Shown here: one piece after another, positions 52,016-63,268 of the stretch
Position numbering within the stretch: the first letter of the stretch is position 1
How the letters are laid out: the number at the start of each line of letters is the position of its first letter
Source: Mycobacterium sp. 3519A
GTDB taxonomy: Bacteria > Actinomycetota > Actinomycetes > Mycobacteriales > Mycobacteriaceae
Length of the DNA: 64,000 nucleotides
Assembly: GCF_900240945.1 (NCBI RefSeq)
Contig: NZ_OESG01000011.1
Span: 220,778-284,777, forward strand
Reading direction: 5' to 3'
The notes under the pieces: generated by a model
Databases searched by the model: none
The model's input: only the letters and a program-made list of their open reading frames with translations
Told to the model about the DNA's origin: nothing
Translations under genes and position numbers: made by a program

Positions 52016-52761
52016 CCGACCGCCGTGCAGATGGTCAGCCCTGCGCCGGTGCGCTGCTGGACCTGGACCCCGTCGACGGTGATCGAGCAACTCACTTCCC
52101 GCCCGACGTTGATGATGCTGACGCTTGCGGAGTCCTCGGCAGGATCTGCCAGTTCGACCTCCTTGCTCCACGGCAGCATCACGTTGAACTCGGTCTGCAA
52201 CACACCACCGGTGTCGACATAGGTGATGTTGATGGCGCGTCCGTCGCCCGCCACGTCGTAGACGACCGTTTGGGTGGCGCCGGGCGTCGACGGACTGGTG
52301 GGCGACGGGGTGCTCGGCACCGTCGGCAGCGGGAAGACGGGGATGGTCGGGCGCGGCGTCGTGGTGGGTGTCGGCCGGGTGGTGGTCGGCTCCTGGATGG
52401 ACGGCAGCGGCGCCACCACGGTGTCCTGCTTGGAGCTGTTGACGATCACCAAAGCGATCACCAGTCCGATCACCGTGACGATCGCGACGCCCGCGACGAT
52501 CCACAGCCACCGCGGCGACTTCGGACCCTCCGGCTCCTGCGGAGGCGGCGCTCCTGGCGGATACTGCCCGCCATATTGGCCGGTCGCGTAGGGGTCGTAG
52601 CCGTAGGGCGGATACCCGGACAGCCGCTCAGTCGGCGCCGGGTTCACCGGCGCCTGGTAGGTGGGGCCGTACGGCGCCTGACTGGCATATGCCGGATCGC
52701 TGTATCCGGGATAGCTGTTAGGAAACGGCTCGGGCCCGTCGCGGCGTGGTGAATCCGTCAT
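52012..52761 (-). CDS. Pro-rich membrane protein with MmpS-like domain (Rv2507-like)
   Basis: A protein of 249 residues from ATG 52761 with GAGGTGGG upstream. A Pro/Tyr/Gly-rich cytoplasmic segment (about 1-80) precedes one transmembrane helix (about 87-108, LWIVAGVAIVTVIGLVIALV). A Thr/Pro-rich linker follows, then a beta domain with two Cys (VSCSITVDGV, GLTICTAVG) like MmpS accessory lipoproteins. A cell-envelope protein, function unknown. Confidence 0.82.
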   Translation of the reverse strand: MTDSPRRDGPEPFPNSYPGYSDPAYASQAPYGPTYQAPVNPAPTERLSGYPPYGYDPYATGQYGGQYPPGAPPPQEPEGPKSPRWLWIVAGVAIVTVIGLVIALVIVNSSKQDTVVAPLPSIQEPTTTRPTPTTTPRPTIPVFPLPTVPSTPSPTSPSTPGATQTVVYDVAGDGRAINITYVDTGGVLQTEFNVMLPWSKEVELADPAEDSASVSIINVGREVSCSITVDGVQVQQRTGAGLTICTAVG

Positions 52762-52880
52762 ACCCACCTCATGGCTGCAGGGTACCTGTGCAGCCGCTCA
52801 GTCGATCAAGCACCGGCGCTCACCTCGGACTTCGCGGTGTGCCGCCGTCGCGCAGCCCGCCACCGTGCAGAATCGAAACA

Positions 52881-54758
52881 ATGGGAGCGCAGGTCCGTCG
52901 CCTCTACGGGGCATCGATGTCGCCCGATGCGACCGCGTTCGCCCATTTGATCGACGACAGCGGCTTCCCGCGCGCCGTCCAGCGCTTCCTTCGCGGCTGG
53001 CGGACCAGCTCATCGCGCGACGTCGAACTGCCCGTCGAGGGCGCCGTCACCCGCGTCCTCCATTCCGCCGACGGCCATTGGCTGGCATGTGAGGTGGCGC
53101 CCGACGGCGCGACCCGCAGTCAGATCTGGATCGTCACAACTGATCCCGACGACCGCGCGGCGAGGCGCATCGACAACTGGCCGGCAGGTGCCCAGGAGGG
53201 CACCGCGGAGCTGATCGCATGGGATGGCACCAAGGTCGCCGCGATCCTCACCGGCGAGGACGGCGTCGGCAGCTCATGTCTGATCGACCCGTCCGACGGC
53301 ACCACCGTGGTGCTCGACCGCCGCTCCGGCGGCAGGCTGGTCGACGCGTGGGCCGGGGCAGCGCTGGTGCGGGTCGGTCCGCGCGGCTACCGCGACCTGA
53401 TCCTGCTGCGCGGACTAACCGAAATCGCTTTGCTGCCATACGATCCCGGCTCCACCACCGATGCGGGCATCATCCTCGACGACCACAGCCCGCGGCGGCT
53501 GCGGGCGGGGCTGGATGGCGAACTGACGCGGCTCTACCAGCCCGCGAAAGCATATGGAGTCAACAGCACCGAAGGCTATGTGCGCGCGCTGATCCGCAGC
53601 GAGAACGGCGCCGAACACGCCAGGCTGCTCGAGGTCACGGCGACGCCGGACGGGGTGTCGTATCAGGTGGTCGCCGAACGACCGGGTTTCGAACTCGACG
53701 AGTTCACCGTCAGCGACGACCTGTCGACGGTGGCGATGCTGTGGAACATCCACGGCGCCAGTGAATTACAGATCCTCGAGCTCGCCGACAACACCTTGCA
53801 CGGGCCAATTCCGTTGCCCGGCATGGTGGCCAGCGAGTTGAGCATCAGTGCCGGCGGCTCGATGCTGGCGATGACGGTAGAGAGTCCATCGCTGCCGCCG
53901 GTGGTCGAGTTGGTCAATCCGCGGACGCGGGAGTGGGAACTGGTCGACAGGGAACCGAGCAGCGGGCCGGTCACCGCGGACCCCACACTGCAGAGGATCA
54001 CCGCGCGCGACGGACTCGAGTTCACCGGATGGTTGTTCCGCCCGCCCGACGGCGTCGAATCCATCGGCGCGATGATCTTCCTGCACGGCGGGCCGGAAGG
54101 ACAGGGCAGGCCCGGCTACAACGAGTTCTTCCCGCCGCTGCTGGAAGCGGGGATCGCAGTGTTCCTCCCGAATGTCCGCGGGTCGGGCGGATTCGGCCGG
54201 ACGTTCATGCACGCCGACGACAAGGAACGGCGGTTCGCCGCCATCGACGATGTCGCCGACGCCGCGTGTTATCTCGTCGACTGTGGGTTCGCTCCGCGGG
54301 AGCGCATCGCGTGCTGCGGATGGTCCTACGGCGGATACCTGACCCAGGCCGCGCTCACTTTTCATCCGCAACTGTTCGCCGCAGGCATCAGCATCTGCGG
54401 GATGAGCGATTTGAACACCTGGTACCGCACGACAGAACCGTGGATCGCCGCTGCCGCCCATCCGAAATACGGCCATCCGGTCAGCGACCGTGAACTGCTC
54501 GACGACTTGTCGCCGCTGCTGCGCGCGCACGCGCTGACCGCGCCGCTGCTGCTGGTGCACGGCCTCAACGACACCAACGTGCCGCCCACCGAATCACAGC
54601 AAATGTACGACGCATTGCGCGCGTTGGACCGCACCGTCGAACTGTTGACGTTCGACGACGACGGTCATGAGATCGTCCGCCGCGAGAACCGCGCTGTGCT
54701 GGTGACCGCCATGAGTGACTGGCTCACCGCGGCGTTCGCCGGCGCCTCGATTTCTTGA
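52881..54758 (+). CDS. S9 family prolyl-oligopeptidase-type serine peptidase
   Basis: A protein of 625 residues from ATG 52881. The first 380 residues are a WD/beta-propeller-like region. The alpha/beta-hydrolase domain follows: GWSYGGY near residue 480 (nucleophile Ser), the acid in NDTNVPP and the His in DDDGHEIVRREN. Members are acylaminoacyl or dipeptidyl peptidases. No signal peptide, so cytoplasmic. Not found at this place in M. tuberculosis as far as I recall. Confidence 0.87.
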   Translation: MGAQVRRLYGASMSPDATAFAHLIDDSGFPRAVQRFLRGWRTSSSRDVELPVEGAVTRVLHSADGHWLACEVAPDGATRSQIWIVTTDPDDRAARRIDNWPAGAQEGTAELIAWDGTKVAAILTGEDGVGSSCLIDPSDGTTVVLDRRSGGRLVDAWAGAALVRVGPRGYRDLILLRGLTEIALLPYDPGSTTDAGIILDDHSPRRLRAGLDGELTRLYQPAKAYGVNSTEGYVRALIRSENGAEHARLLEVTATPDGVSYQVVAERPGFELDEFTVSDDLSTVAMLWNIHGASELQILELADNTLHGPIPLPGMVASELSISAGGSMLAMTVESPSLPPVVELVNPRTREWELVDREPSSGPVTADPTLQRITARDGLEFTGWLFRPPDGVESIGAMIFLHGGPEGQGRPGYNEFFPPLLEAGIAVFLPNVRGSGGFGRTFMHADDKERRFAAIDDVADAACYLVDCGFAPRERIACCGWSYGGYLTQAALTFHPQLFAAGISICGMSDLNTWYRTTEPWIAAAAHPKYGHPVSDRELLDDLSPLLRAHALTAPLLLVHGLNDTNVPPTESQQMYDALRALDRTVELLTFDDDGHEIVRRENRAVLVTAMSDWLTAAFAGASIS

Positions 54759-54854
54759 TCAATCCGTAGCTGACCTGAGGTTTGGACAAATTGTCCGCCG
54801 GGTAAACCGTCGCTGCGCGTCAGTCGCTGGCGCGGACAACGGATGGAGGCAGAC

Positions 54855-55064
54855 ATGCGAGGCGGCGGAATTCTCGGCGTCATTGTGCTCGTCTGGTTGC
54901 TGATCGGGGTGGTCGCGGCCTATCAGCGCGACTACTTCAAGAACTCCGAAAACAATTGTGCAACAGCGGGGTCCATCGCTTTGACGGTGGTCGCGGGCCC
55001 GCTGAACTATGCGGGAGTCAACCCCAAGGTGACCAACTGCAACATTCCTGAGCCCAGCCAGTAG
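54855..55064 (+). CDS. Small membrane protein
   Basis: A protein of 69 residues from ATG 54855; GGAGG lies five bases before it. One N-terminal hydrophobic helix (GILGVIVLVWLLIGVVAA) and an external part with two Cys (NNCATAGS, VTNCNIPEP) that may form a disulfide. Followed after 39 bp by another small membrane protein. No family assigned. Confidence 0.75.
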   Translation: MRGGGILGVIVLVWLLIGVVAAYQRDYFKNSENNCATAGSIALTVVAGPLNYAGVNPKVTNCNIPEPSQ

Positions 55065-55103
55065 CCAACTGGCGGTTAACAATTCACTAGAAATGGAGAC
55101 ACC

Positions 55104-55259
55104 ATGATTGTCCTGGGAGCCATTCTGCTCATTCTCGGGCTGATCTTTGGCATATCGATCCTCACCTACATCGGCGTCGTGCTGCTCGTCGTCGGCGCCG
55201 TCTTCTGGATTCTCGGCTCCGTCGGTCGCCCGGTCGGCGGCAGGAGAGTCTGGTACTAG
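55104..55259 (+). CDS. Small DUF6131-type membrane protein
   Basis: A protein of 51 residues from ATG 55104 (MIVLGAILLILGLIFGISIL) with GGAG upstream. Two hydrophobic helices and a basic C-terminal RPVGGRRVWY. It resembles the DUF6131 family of actinobacterial small membrane proteins as recalled. Five bases separate it from the convergent TetR gene. Confidence 0.75.
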   Translation: MIVLGAILLILGLIFGISILTYIGVVLLVVGAVFWILGSVGRPVGGRRVWY

Positions 55260-55264
55260 CGCTT

Positions 55265-55879
55265 TCAACGACCGGCCGAGGCCAGTGCAGCGACCGTCAT
55301 CGCCCGCAGGACGGATCGCGAACTGGCCTCGGCCGCTTTTGCGCTATTCGGCTTCACGCTGTGTGGTGTCGAGTTCAATAACCCGAACGCCGCGTGTGCC
55401 ATCAGTCGGGCGTCCTCCTCGCTCAGCGAGTCGTTCAACTGCCGCAGCACGTCCACCCAGATCTCGACGTATTGCCGTTGCGCCTTCCGCACTTGACGCT
55501 TGGCCGTCGGCGGCAGGTGTCCAAGGTCGCGGTCCTGAATGCGGATCAGATCCGATTCCCCCAACGCGAAGTCCAAGTGAAAGTCGATGAGCCCGTCCAA
55601 CGCATCTGCGGCGCTGTCGGCCTGGTCGACGACGGCGGTGGCCCCGGCCAGCAGGCGGGCGCTGATGCCGACGAGAAGCTCCGCGAGAAGCGCCTCCTTA
55701 TTGGGGAAGTGCCGGTATATCGCGGGGCCGCTGACACCGGCGGCCGCCCCGATGTCCTCCAGTCGCACAGCCAGATAGCCCCGTTCGGCCACCAGGCGTT
55801 CGGCGGCCGCGATGAGCTGGCTGCGACGGTCGGATTTGGCCCGGCTGCGTCGCGTCGAGGAACGCGTCGACGTGGCCAT
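55265..55879 (-). CDS. TetR regulator of the branched-chain catabolic operon (Rv2506-like)
   Basis: A protein of 204 residues from ATG 55879, GGAGG before it (a longer start at 55906 lacks this). HTH region VRLEDIGAAAGV followed by GPAIYRHFPNKEALLAELL, C-terminal effector domain. Divergent from accD1 with a long palindrome between. In M. tuberculosis Rv2506 likewise faces the leucine/isoleucine catabolic genes. It probably represses both promoters until a CoA intermediate binds. Confidence 0.88.
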   Translation of the reverse strand: MATSTRSSTRRSRAKSDRRSQLIAAAERLVAERGYLAVRLEDIGAAAGVSGPAIYRHFPNKEALLAELLVGISARLLAGATAVVDQADSAADALDGLIDFHLDFALGESDLIRIQDRDLGHLPPTAKRQVRKAQRQYVEIWVDVLRQLNDSLSEEDARLMAHAAFGLLNSTPHSVKPNSAKAAEASSRSVLRAMTVAALASAGR

Positions 55880-55910
55880 TCGCGCCTCCAACTCGCTAGT
55901 GGACAACTCG

Positions 55911-57523
<1,613 letters not shown>

Positions 57524-57525
57524 CG

Positions 57526-59511
57526 ATGCACTTCAACACCGTTCTGGTAGCCAACCGCGGGGAGATCGCGGTGCGGGTGATCCGCACGCTGCGCGCGATG
57601 GGGATACGGTCGGTCGCGGTGTTCAGCGACGCCGACGCCAACGCCCGCCACGTGGCCGAGGCCGACGTCGCCGTCGGCATCGGGCCCGCGCCTGCGCGGC
57701 AGAGTTATCTGGACATCGACGCGGTGGTGGGGGCGGCGCAGCGCACCGGCGCCCAGGCGGTCCATCCCGGCTACGGATTCCTCTCGGAGAACGCACAATT
57801 CGCGGCGGCGCTGCAAGCCGCCGGGATCGTGTTCATCGGGCCGCCCGCCGCCGCCATCCAGACCATGGGCGACAAGATCGCGGCGAAGGCGGCTGTGTCG
57901 GCGTTCGGTGTCCCCGTGGTGCCCGGGGTGTCCCGGCCCGGCCTGACCGACGCCGATCTGATCGCGGGGGCCGACGAGGTCGGTTTCCCGGTGTTGGTCA
58001 AGCCGTCGGCGGGCGGCGGCGGTAAAGGGATGCGGGTGGTGCACGACCCGTCGGAACTGGCCGCGGCACTGGCCAGCGCCCGTCGCGAGGCGGCGTCGGC
58101 GTTCGGCGACGACACGTTGTTCCTCGAGCGATTCGTGTTGAACCCCAGGCACATCGAGGTACAGGTGCTCGCCGACGGATACGGCAACGTCGTGCATTTC
58201 GGCGAGCGCGAATGCAGCCTGCAGCGGCGTCATCAGAAGGTGATCGAGGAGGCGCCGTCGCCGCTGCTCGACCCGGCGACACGGGCACGCATCGGCGCGG
58301 CGGCCTGTGACACCGCCCGCAGCGTCGACTACACCGGCGCAGGCACTGTCGAATTCATCGTGTCCGCCGACCGGCCCGACGAGTTCTTCTTCATGGAGAT
58401 GAACACCCGCCTTCAGGTGGAACACCCGGTCACCGAGATGGTCACCGGTGTCGACCTGGTCGAACTCCAAGTTCGCATCGCGGCGGGGGAGAAGCTGCCG
58501 ATCGGTCAGGACGACATCGTGATGCGCGGTCACGCCGTCGAGGCCCGGGTCTATGCGGAGGACCCTGCGCGCGGCTTCTTGCCCACCGGTGGTGACGTGT
58601 TGGGCCTCGCCGAACCCGATGGGCCCGGTGTGCGGGTCGATTCCGGCCTCGCCGTCGGCACCGTCGTCGGCAGCGAGTACGACCCGATGCTGGCCAAAGT
58701 CATCGCCCACGCCGACGACCGGCCCGCCGCGCTACGCCTGCTCGACCGTGCGCTGGCCGACACCGCGGTGCTCGGTATCACCACCAACATCGACTTCCTG
58801 CGCTTCCTGCTCACCGACGACGATGTCGCCGCGGGCCGGTTGGATACCGGACTGCTGGACCGCAGAACGCCCGACTACGTCGCGGCGCAATGCGGTGACG
58901 ACGAACTGATCGCCGCGGCCGCCTACAAGTGGCTGCGGTGCTGGCCGGCGCCCGTTGGTGACTTGTGGGCTGTGCCGTCGGGGTGGCGGATGGGACAGCG
59001 GGCACCCACGACGTTCCGGCTGCATGCGGGTGACCGCACCGACCATGTCCATCTCGTCGGCACCCCGGGTGCCGCCACGGCGCGCGTCGAAGACGGTGAA
59101 ACACGTTCACTGGCAGCGTCTCTCGACGGTAACCGGCTGAGCGTCACGCTGGCCGGTCTGCGCACCGAGTACCTGGTGGCCGCCACCGACGGCCAGATCT
59201 GGCTGTCTGGCGGCGGTCGCACCGCCAAGGTCGAAGAAGTCCGGGAAGCGCCGGTGCGGCCCGACGACGAACACAGCGGAGACGCCGAACTGACCAGTCC
59301 GATGCCCGGCGCGGTGGTGGCAGTCGGCGTCGAGGACGGCGACAACGTCGCCGCGGGCACCGTCGTCGTCACCGTCGAGGCCATGAAGATGGAGCACGCG
59401 CTGACCGCGCCCGTCGACGGCGCAGTGGAACTTCTCGTCGCCGTCGGCGACCAGGTCAAGGTGGGCCAGCCGTTGGCGAGGATCATCACAAGTAAGGAAG
59501 ACGAATCATGA
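57526..59511 (+). CDS. accA1: Acyl-CoA carboxylase alpha subunit (biotin carboxylase/carrier)
   Basis: A protein of 661 residues from ATG 57526. Biotin carboxylase domain: [52 protein letters not shown] and [11 protein letters not shown]. After a middle region the biotin carrier domain ends the protein, with the biotin lysine in EAMKMEH near residue 623. It loads CO2 on biotin for AccD1. Its end overlaps the fadE19 start (ATGA). Confidence 0.94.
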   Translation: MHFNTVLVANRGEIAVRVIRTLRAMGIRSVAVFSDADANARHVAEADVAVGIGPAPARQSYLDIDAVVGAAQRTGAQAVHPGYGFLSENAQFAAALQAAGIVFIGPPAAAIQTMGDKIAAKAAVSAFGVPVVPGVSRPGLTDADLIAGADEVGFPVLVKPSAGGGGKGMRVVHDPSELAAALASARREAASAFGDDTLFLERFVLNPRHIEVQVLADGYGNVVHFGERECSLQRRHQKVIEEAPSPLLDPATRARIGAAACDTARSVDYTGAGTVEFIVSADRPDEFFFMEMNTRLQVEHPVTEMVTGVDLVELQVRIAAGEKLPIGQDDIVMRGHAVEARVYAEDPARGFLPTGGDVLGLAEPDGPGVRVDSGLAVGTVVGSEYDPMLAKVIAHADDRPAALRLLDRALADTAVLGITTNIDFLRFLLTDDDVAAGRLDTGLLDRRTPDYVAAQCGDDELIAAAAYKWLRCWPAPVGDLWAVPSGWRMGQRAPTTFRLHAGDRTDHVHLVGTPGAATARVEDGETRSLAASLDGNRLSVTLAGLRTEYLVAATDGQIWLSGGGRTAKVEEVREAPVRPDDEHSGDAELTSPMPGAVVAVGVEDGDNVAAGTVVVTVEAMKMEHALTAPVDGAVELLVAVGDQVKVGQPLARIITSKEDES

Positions 59512-60668
59512 GCGACTTTTTAGCCACCGGAATGCTGCCGGATCATTACGAACAACTCGCCAAGACGGTCCGCGACTTTGCGCAGACCGTCGTCGCGCCC
59601 GTCGCCGCCAAACACGACGAGGAACATTCGTTCCCGTACGAGGTGGTGGCGGGGATGGCCGATATGGGCTTGTTCGGCCTGCCGTTTCCCGAGGAGTACG
59701 GCGGCATGGGCGGCGACTACTTCGCGCTGTGTCTGGCGCTGGAGGAACTCGGCAAGGTCGACCAGAGTGTGGCGATCACGCTCGAGGCGGGCGTGTCTCT
59801 TGGCGCGATGCCGGTGTACCGCTTCGGAAACGACCAACAGAAGCAGGAGTGGTTGCCGCTGTTGGCAAGTGGCAAAGCGCTCGGCGCGTTCGGCCTGACC
59901 GAGGCCGGTGGTGGCACCGACGCGGGGGCCACCAGGACCACCGCCCGGATGGATGGGTCGACATGGATCATTAATGGCTCCAAGCAGTTCATCACCAACT
60001 CGGGCACCGACATCACCAAGCTGGTCACCGTGACCGCGGTGACCGGCGAAAGCGGTGGCAAGAAAGAGATCTCGTCGATCCTGGTGCCGGTGCCCACCGA
60101 GGGATTCACCGCCGAACCGGCGTACAACAAGGTCGGCTGGAACGCCTCGGACACCCACCCGCTGTCGTTCGACGACGTGCGGGTGCCCGCGGAAAACCTG
60201 CTCGGCGAGCGCGGACGCGGATACGCCAACTTCCTTCGCATCCTCGACGAGGGCCGGATCGCCATCGCCGCGCTGTCGGTCGGTGCCGCCCAGGGTTGTG
60301 TCGACGAGTGTGTGAAGTACGCGAAGGAACGAGAGGCGTTCGGCGCGCGCATCGGCACCTATCAGGCGATCGCGTTCAAGATCGCACGCATGGAGGCGCG
60401 GGCGCACGCTGCGCGCACCGCGTACTACGACGCCGCGGCACTGATGTTGGCGGGCAAGCCGTTCAAGAAGGCCGCGGCCATCGCCAAGATGGTGGCCAGC
60501 GAGGCCGCAATGGACAACGCCCGCGACGCGACCCAGGTGTTCGGCGGGTACGGATTCATGAACGAATACGCCGTCGCGCGTCATTACCGCGACAGCAAGA
60601 TCCTCGAAATCGGTGAGGGCACAACGGAAGTGCAGTTGATGCTGATCGCGCGCGAGGCCGGCCTGTGA
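59508..60668 (+). CDS. fadE19: Acyl-CoA dehydrogenase, isovaleryl type
   Basis: A protein of 386 residues. Acyl-CoA dehydrogenase motifs: [41 protein letters not shown], and the C-terminal [14 protein letters not shown]. The IGEGTTEVQ region lies before the end. Oxidises isovaleryl-CoA or a related short branched acyl-CoA, feeding AccA1/AccD1. Overlaps accA1 by 4 bp and the MaoC gene by GTGA. Confidence 0.92.
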   Translation: MSDFLATGMLPDHYEQLAKTVRDFAQTVVAPVAAKHDEEHSFPYEVVAGMADMGLFGLPFPEEYGGMGGDYFALCLALEELGKVDQSVAITLEAGVSLGAMPVYRFGNDQQKQEWLPLLASGKALGAFGLTEAGGGTDAGATRTTARMDGSTWIINGSKQFITNSGTDITKLVTVTAVTGESGGKKEISSILVPVPTEGFTAEPAYNKVGWNASDTHPLSFDDVRVPAENLLGERGRGYANFLRILDEGRIAIAALSVGAAQGCVDECVKYAKEREAFGARIGTYQAIAFKIARMEARAHAARTAYYDAAALMLAGKPFKKAAAIAKMVASEAAMDNARDATQVFGGYGFMNEYAVARHYRDSKILEIGEGTTEVQLMLIAREAGL

Positions 60669-61150
60669 GCGATCAGCGGGTAGTCGTCCAGCGCGGGCTG
60701 TGGTTCGAGGAGTTCGAGACCGGCGTGCTGTACCAGCACCGCCCCGGTCGCACCATCACCGAAGCCGACAACGTGCTGTTCACCACGCTGACGATGAACA
60801 CCCAGGCGCTGCATCTGGACGCCGCGTTCTCCGATGCGTTGCCGCCGTTCAACCAGCGGTTGGTGAATTCGATGTTCACGCTCTCGACGCTGGTCGGGCT
60901 TTCGGTGGCGCAACTGACGCAGGGCACCATCGTCGGCAACCTCGGGTTCGGTGAGGTGGCGTTTCCCAAGCCGCTGTTCCACGGCGACACGCTGTACGCC
61001 GAGACCGAGGTGACCGACAAACGGGAATCCAAGAGCCGACCCGGCGAGGGAATCGTGACGTTCGCCCACACCGGCCGCAACCAGCACGGCGACATCGTCG
61101 CCACGGCATCGCGCAAGACCATGGTGCGCAAGCGACCCGAGGGGGAGTAA
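60665..61150 (+). CDS. MaoC-like hotdog dehydratase (Rv2499c-like)
   Basis: A protein of 161 residues from GTG 60665. A single hotdog fold: FEEFETGVLYQHRPGRTITEADN, then TMNTQALHLDAAF, and GFGEVAFPKPLFHGDTLYAETEV. It matches the MaoC/mesaconyl-CoA-hydratase-like group. It would hydrate 3-methylglutaconyl-CoA or a similar intermediate between AccA1/D1 and CitE. Same operon, overlapping fadE19 by 4 bp. Confidence 0.88.
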   Translation: MSDQRVVVQRGLWFEEFETGVLYQHRPGRTITEADNVLFTTLTMNTQALHLDAAFSDALPPFNQRLVNSMFTLSTLVGLSVAQLTQGTIVGNLGFGEVAFPKPLFHGDTLYAETEVTDKRESKSRPGEGIVTFAHTGRNQHGDIVATASRKTMVRKRPEGE

Positions 61151-61152
61151 TC

Positions 61153-61962
61153 GTGGCACTCAGCCAGACCGGCCCGGCGTGGTTGTTCTGCCCGGCCGAC
61201 CGACCCGAACGGTTCGAAAAGGCCGCAGCGGCAGCCGATGTGGTGATCCTCGACCTCGAGGACGGCGTTGCGGCCAAGGACCGCGAGGCGGCCCGTAGAG
61301 CGCTGATCGAAACGCCTCTCGATCCGAACCGCACCGTCGTGCGTGTCAATCCGAGCGGGACCCCCGACCATCAACTGGACCTGGAGGCGCTGTCCGGTAC
61401 GGCCTACACCACGGTGATGTTGGCGAAGACCGAAGAGCCGCAGCAGGTTCGGGATCTGGCGCCGCTTGACGTGGTGGTGTTGATCGAGACGCCGTTGGGT
61501 GCGCTGGCGGTCAACGAACTGGCGCGGATGGACAACTCGTTGGCGTTGATGTGGGGCGCCGAGGACCTGTTCGCGGTGCTGGGCGGCACCGCCAACCGGT
61601 ACCCGGACGGCAGCTACCGCGAGGTGGCGCGGCATGTCCGGTCGCAGACCCTGCTTGCCGCCAAGGCATACGGGCGGATGGCGCTGGATTCGGTGTACTT
61701 GGACATCAAGGACCTCGACGGCCTCGGCAAGGAGGTCGACGACGCGGTGGCGGTCGGCTTCGACGCCAAGGTCGCCATTCATCCGTCGCAAGTGGCGGTC
61801 ATCCGCACCGGTTATGCGCCGACACCGGAGCAGGTCGAGTGGGCGCAGGCGGTGCTCACTGCCGCCGCCAGCGAACGCGGTGTGTTCCAGTTCGACGGCT
61901 TGATGGTCGATGCTCCGGTCCTGCGCCGGGCGGAGCGGATCGTCGCGTCGGCAAACGGCTGA
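61153..61962 (+). CDS. citE: CitE-like beta-hydroxyacyl-CoA lyase (Rv2498c-like)
   Basis: A protein of 269 residues from GTG 61153. CitE fold: LFCPADRPERFEKAA, DLEDGVAAKDREAAR, VVRVNPSGTPDHQLDLEAL, VVVLIETPLGALAV and MWGAEDLFAVLGG. Published work on Rv2498c describes a lyase for (R)-HMG-CoA and citramalyl-CoA, in leucine and itaconate breakdown. Its position at the end of the operon fits that role. Confidence 0.9.
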   Translation: MALSQTGPAWLFCPADRPERFEKAAAAADVVILDLEDGVAAKDREAARRALIETPLDPNRTVVRVNPSGTPDHQLDLEALSGTAYTTVMLAKTEEPQQVRDLAPLDVVVLIETPLGALAVNELARMDNSLALMWGAEDLFAVLGGTANRYPDGSYREVARHVRSQTLLAAKAYGRMALDSVYLDIKDLDGLGKEVDDAVAVGFDAKVAIHPSQVAVIRTGYAPTPEQVEWAQAVLTAAASERGVFQFDGLMVDAPVLRRAERIVASANG

Positions 61963-62178
61963 CGCTCGACACGTCCCGCGGCGGACGGCGCGGACGTGTG
62001 ACCCAGGGCATAATGGACATTGCCCCAGTGTTGGGGCGGGCAGAGCGCATCGTCTGGTCGGCTCCACACCCCGGTAGCTGACCGACAGCCCCTCACCAGG
62101 GGATTTGCTCTACCGCCGCTTCGCTGAGCACCTCACGGTACGACGGCGGAACATGCCGTCACCCGACAAGGAGGCGGT

Positions 62179-63267
62179 ATGGCCGATGTTTCTGCGGCGG
62201 CGCAGGTCGATCTCGCGCCGATCCGGCTGGTGGACCCCGACGGGACGCCGACAGCCGAGAATCGCTACAGCCGCGAACTTCCACCCGAAACGCTGAGTTG
62301 GCTCTACGAGCTGATGGTCGTCACGCGCGACCTCGACAGCGAATTCGTCAACCTGCAACGCCAGGGGGAACTGGCGCTGTTCGCGTCGTGTCGCGGTCAG
62401 GAAGCCGCGCAAATCGGCGCGGCGGCCTGTCTGCGCAAGACCGACTGGCTGTTCCCGCAGTACCGCGAGATCGGCGCATTCCTGCTGCGCGGCATCACGC
62501 CGGCTCAGATGGGCGCCGTCTGGCGGGGCAAATGGCATGGCGGACTCGGCTTCACCGACAAGTGCGTCGCCCCGATCGCCATCCCGATCGGCACCCACGG
62601 CCTGCACGCGGTTGGCGCGGCGATGGGCGCCCAGCGGTTGGGCGAGGATTCGGTCACGCTGGCATTCCTCGGCGACGGTGCCACCAGCGAGGGCGACGCG
62701 CACGAGGCGCTGAACTTCGCCGCCGTGTTCGGTGCGCCGTGTGTCTTCTTCATCCAGAACAACCAGTGGGCCATCTCGGTGCCGGTGACCCATCAGATGG
62801 CGGGGCCGTCGATCGCGCACAGAGCGATCGGCTATGGCATGCCCGGCATCCGCGTCGACGGCAACGACGTGTTGGCGTGCTACGCCGTGGTCGCCGAGGC
62901 GGCCCAGCGCGCCCGCGACGGCGGCGGGCCGACCCTGATAGAAGCCGTCACCTACCGCATGGGCCCGCACACCACCTCTGACGATCCGACGCGATACCGG
63001 TCGCAGGAGGAGGTCGACCACTGGGCGGCGCTCGACCCGATCGCGCGCTACCGCGCCTACTTACAGACCGTCGGCGTGTGGACCGACCGGTTGGCGGCAC
63101 GCGTCGACGCCAAGTCGAAGCGACTGCGGACCGAACTACGCGAATCCATCGTCGGTGCTGAGGATTTCGACGTCGGCGAGATGTTCGACACGGTGTATCA
63201 CGACATCACCCCCGACCTGGTACGCCAGCGGCAACAACTGCTGACCGAGTTGGCGAAGGAGGCCTGA
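62179..63267 (+). CDS. bkdA: Branched-chain 2-oxoacid dehydrogenase E1 alpha subunit
   Basis: A protein of 362 residues, AAGGAGG before the ATG at 62179. The ThDP motif GDGATSEGDAHEALNFAAVF, the phosphorylation-loop-like region YRMGPHTTSDDPTRYR and QYREIGAFLLRG identify E1 alpha. With BkdB it decarboxylates branched 2-oxoacids from leucine, isoleucine and valine. A gap of 216 bp separates it from citE, with a weak hairpin GCCCCA-GTGT-TGGGGC at 62022-62037, so it may have its own promoter. Confidence 0.94.
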   Translation: MADVSAAAQVDLAPIRLVDPDGTPTAENRYSRELPPETLSWLYELMVVTRDLDSEFVNLQRQGELALFASCRGQEAAQIGAAACLRKTDWLFPQYREIGAFLLRGITPAQMGAVWRGKWHGGLGFTDKCVAPIAIPIGTHGLHAVGAAMGAQRLGEDSVTLAFLGDGATSEGDAHEALNFAAVFGAPCVFFIQNNQWAISVPVTHQMAGPSIAHRAIGYGMPGIRVDGNDVLACYAVVAEAAQRARDGGGPTLIEAVTYRMGPHTTSDDPTRYRSQEEVDHWAALDPIARYRAYLQTVGVWTDRLAARVDAKSKRLRTELRESIVGAEDFDVGEMFDTVYHDITPDLVRQRQQLLTELAKEA

Positions 63268-63268
63268 C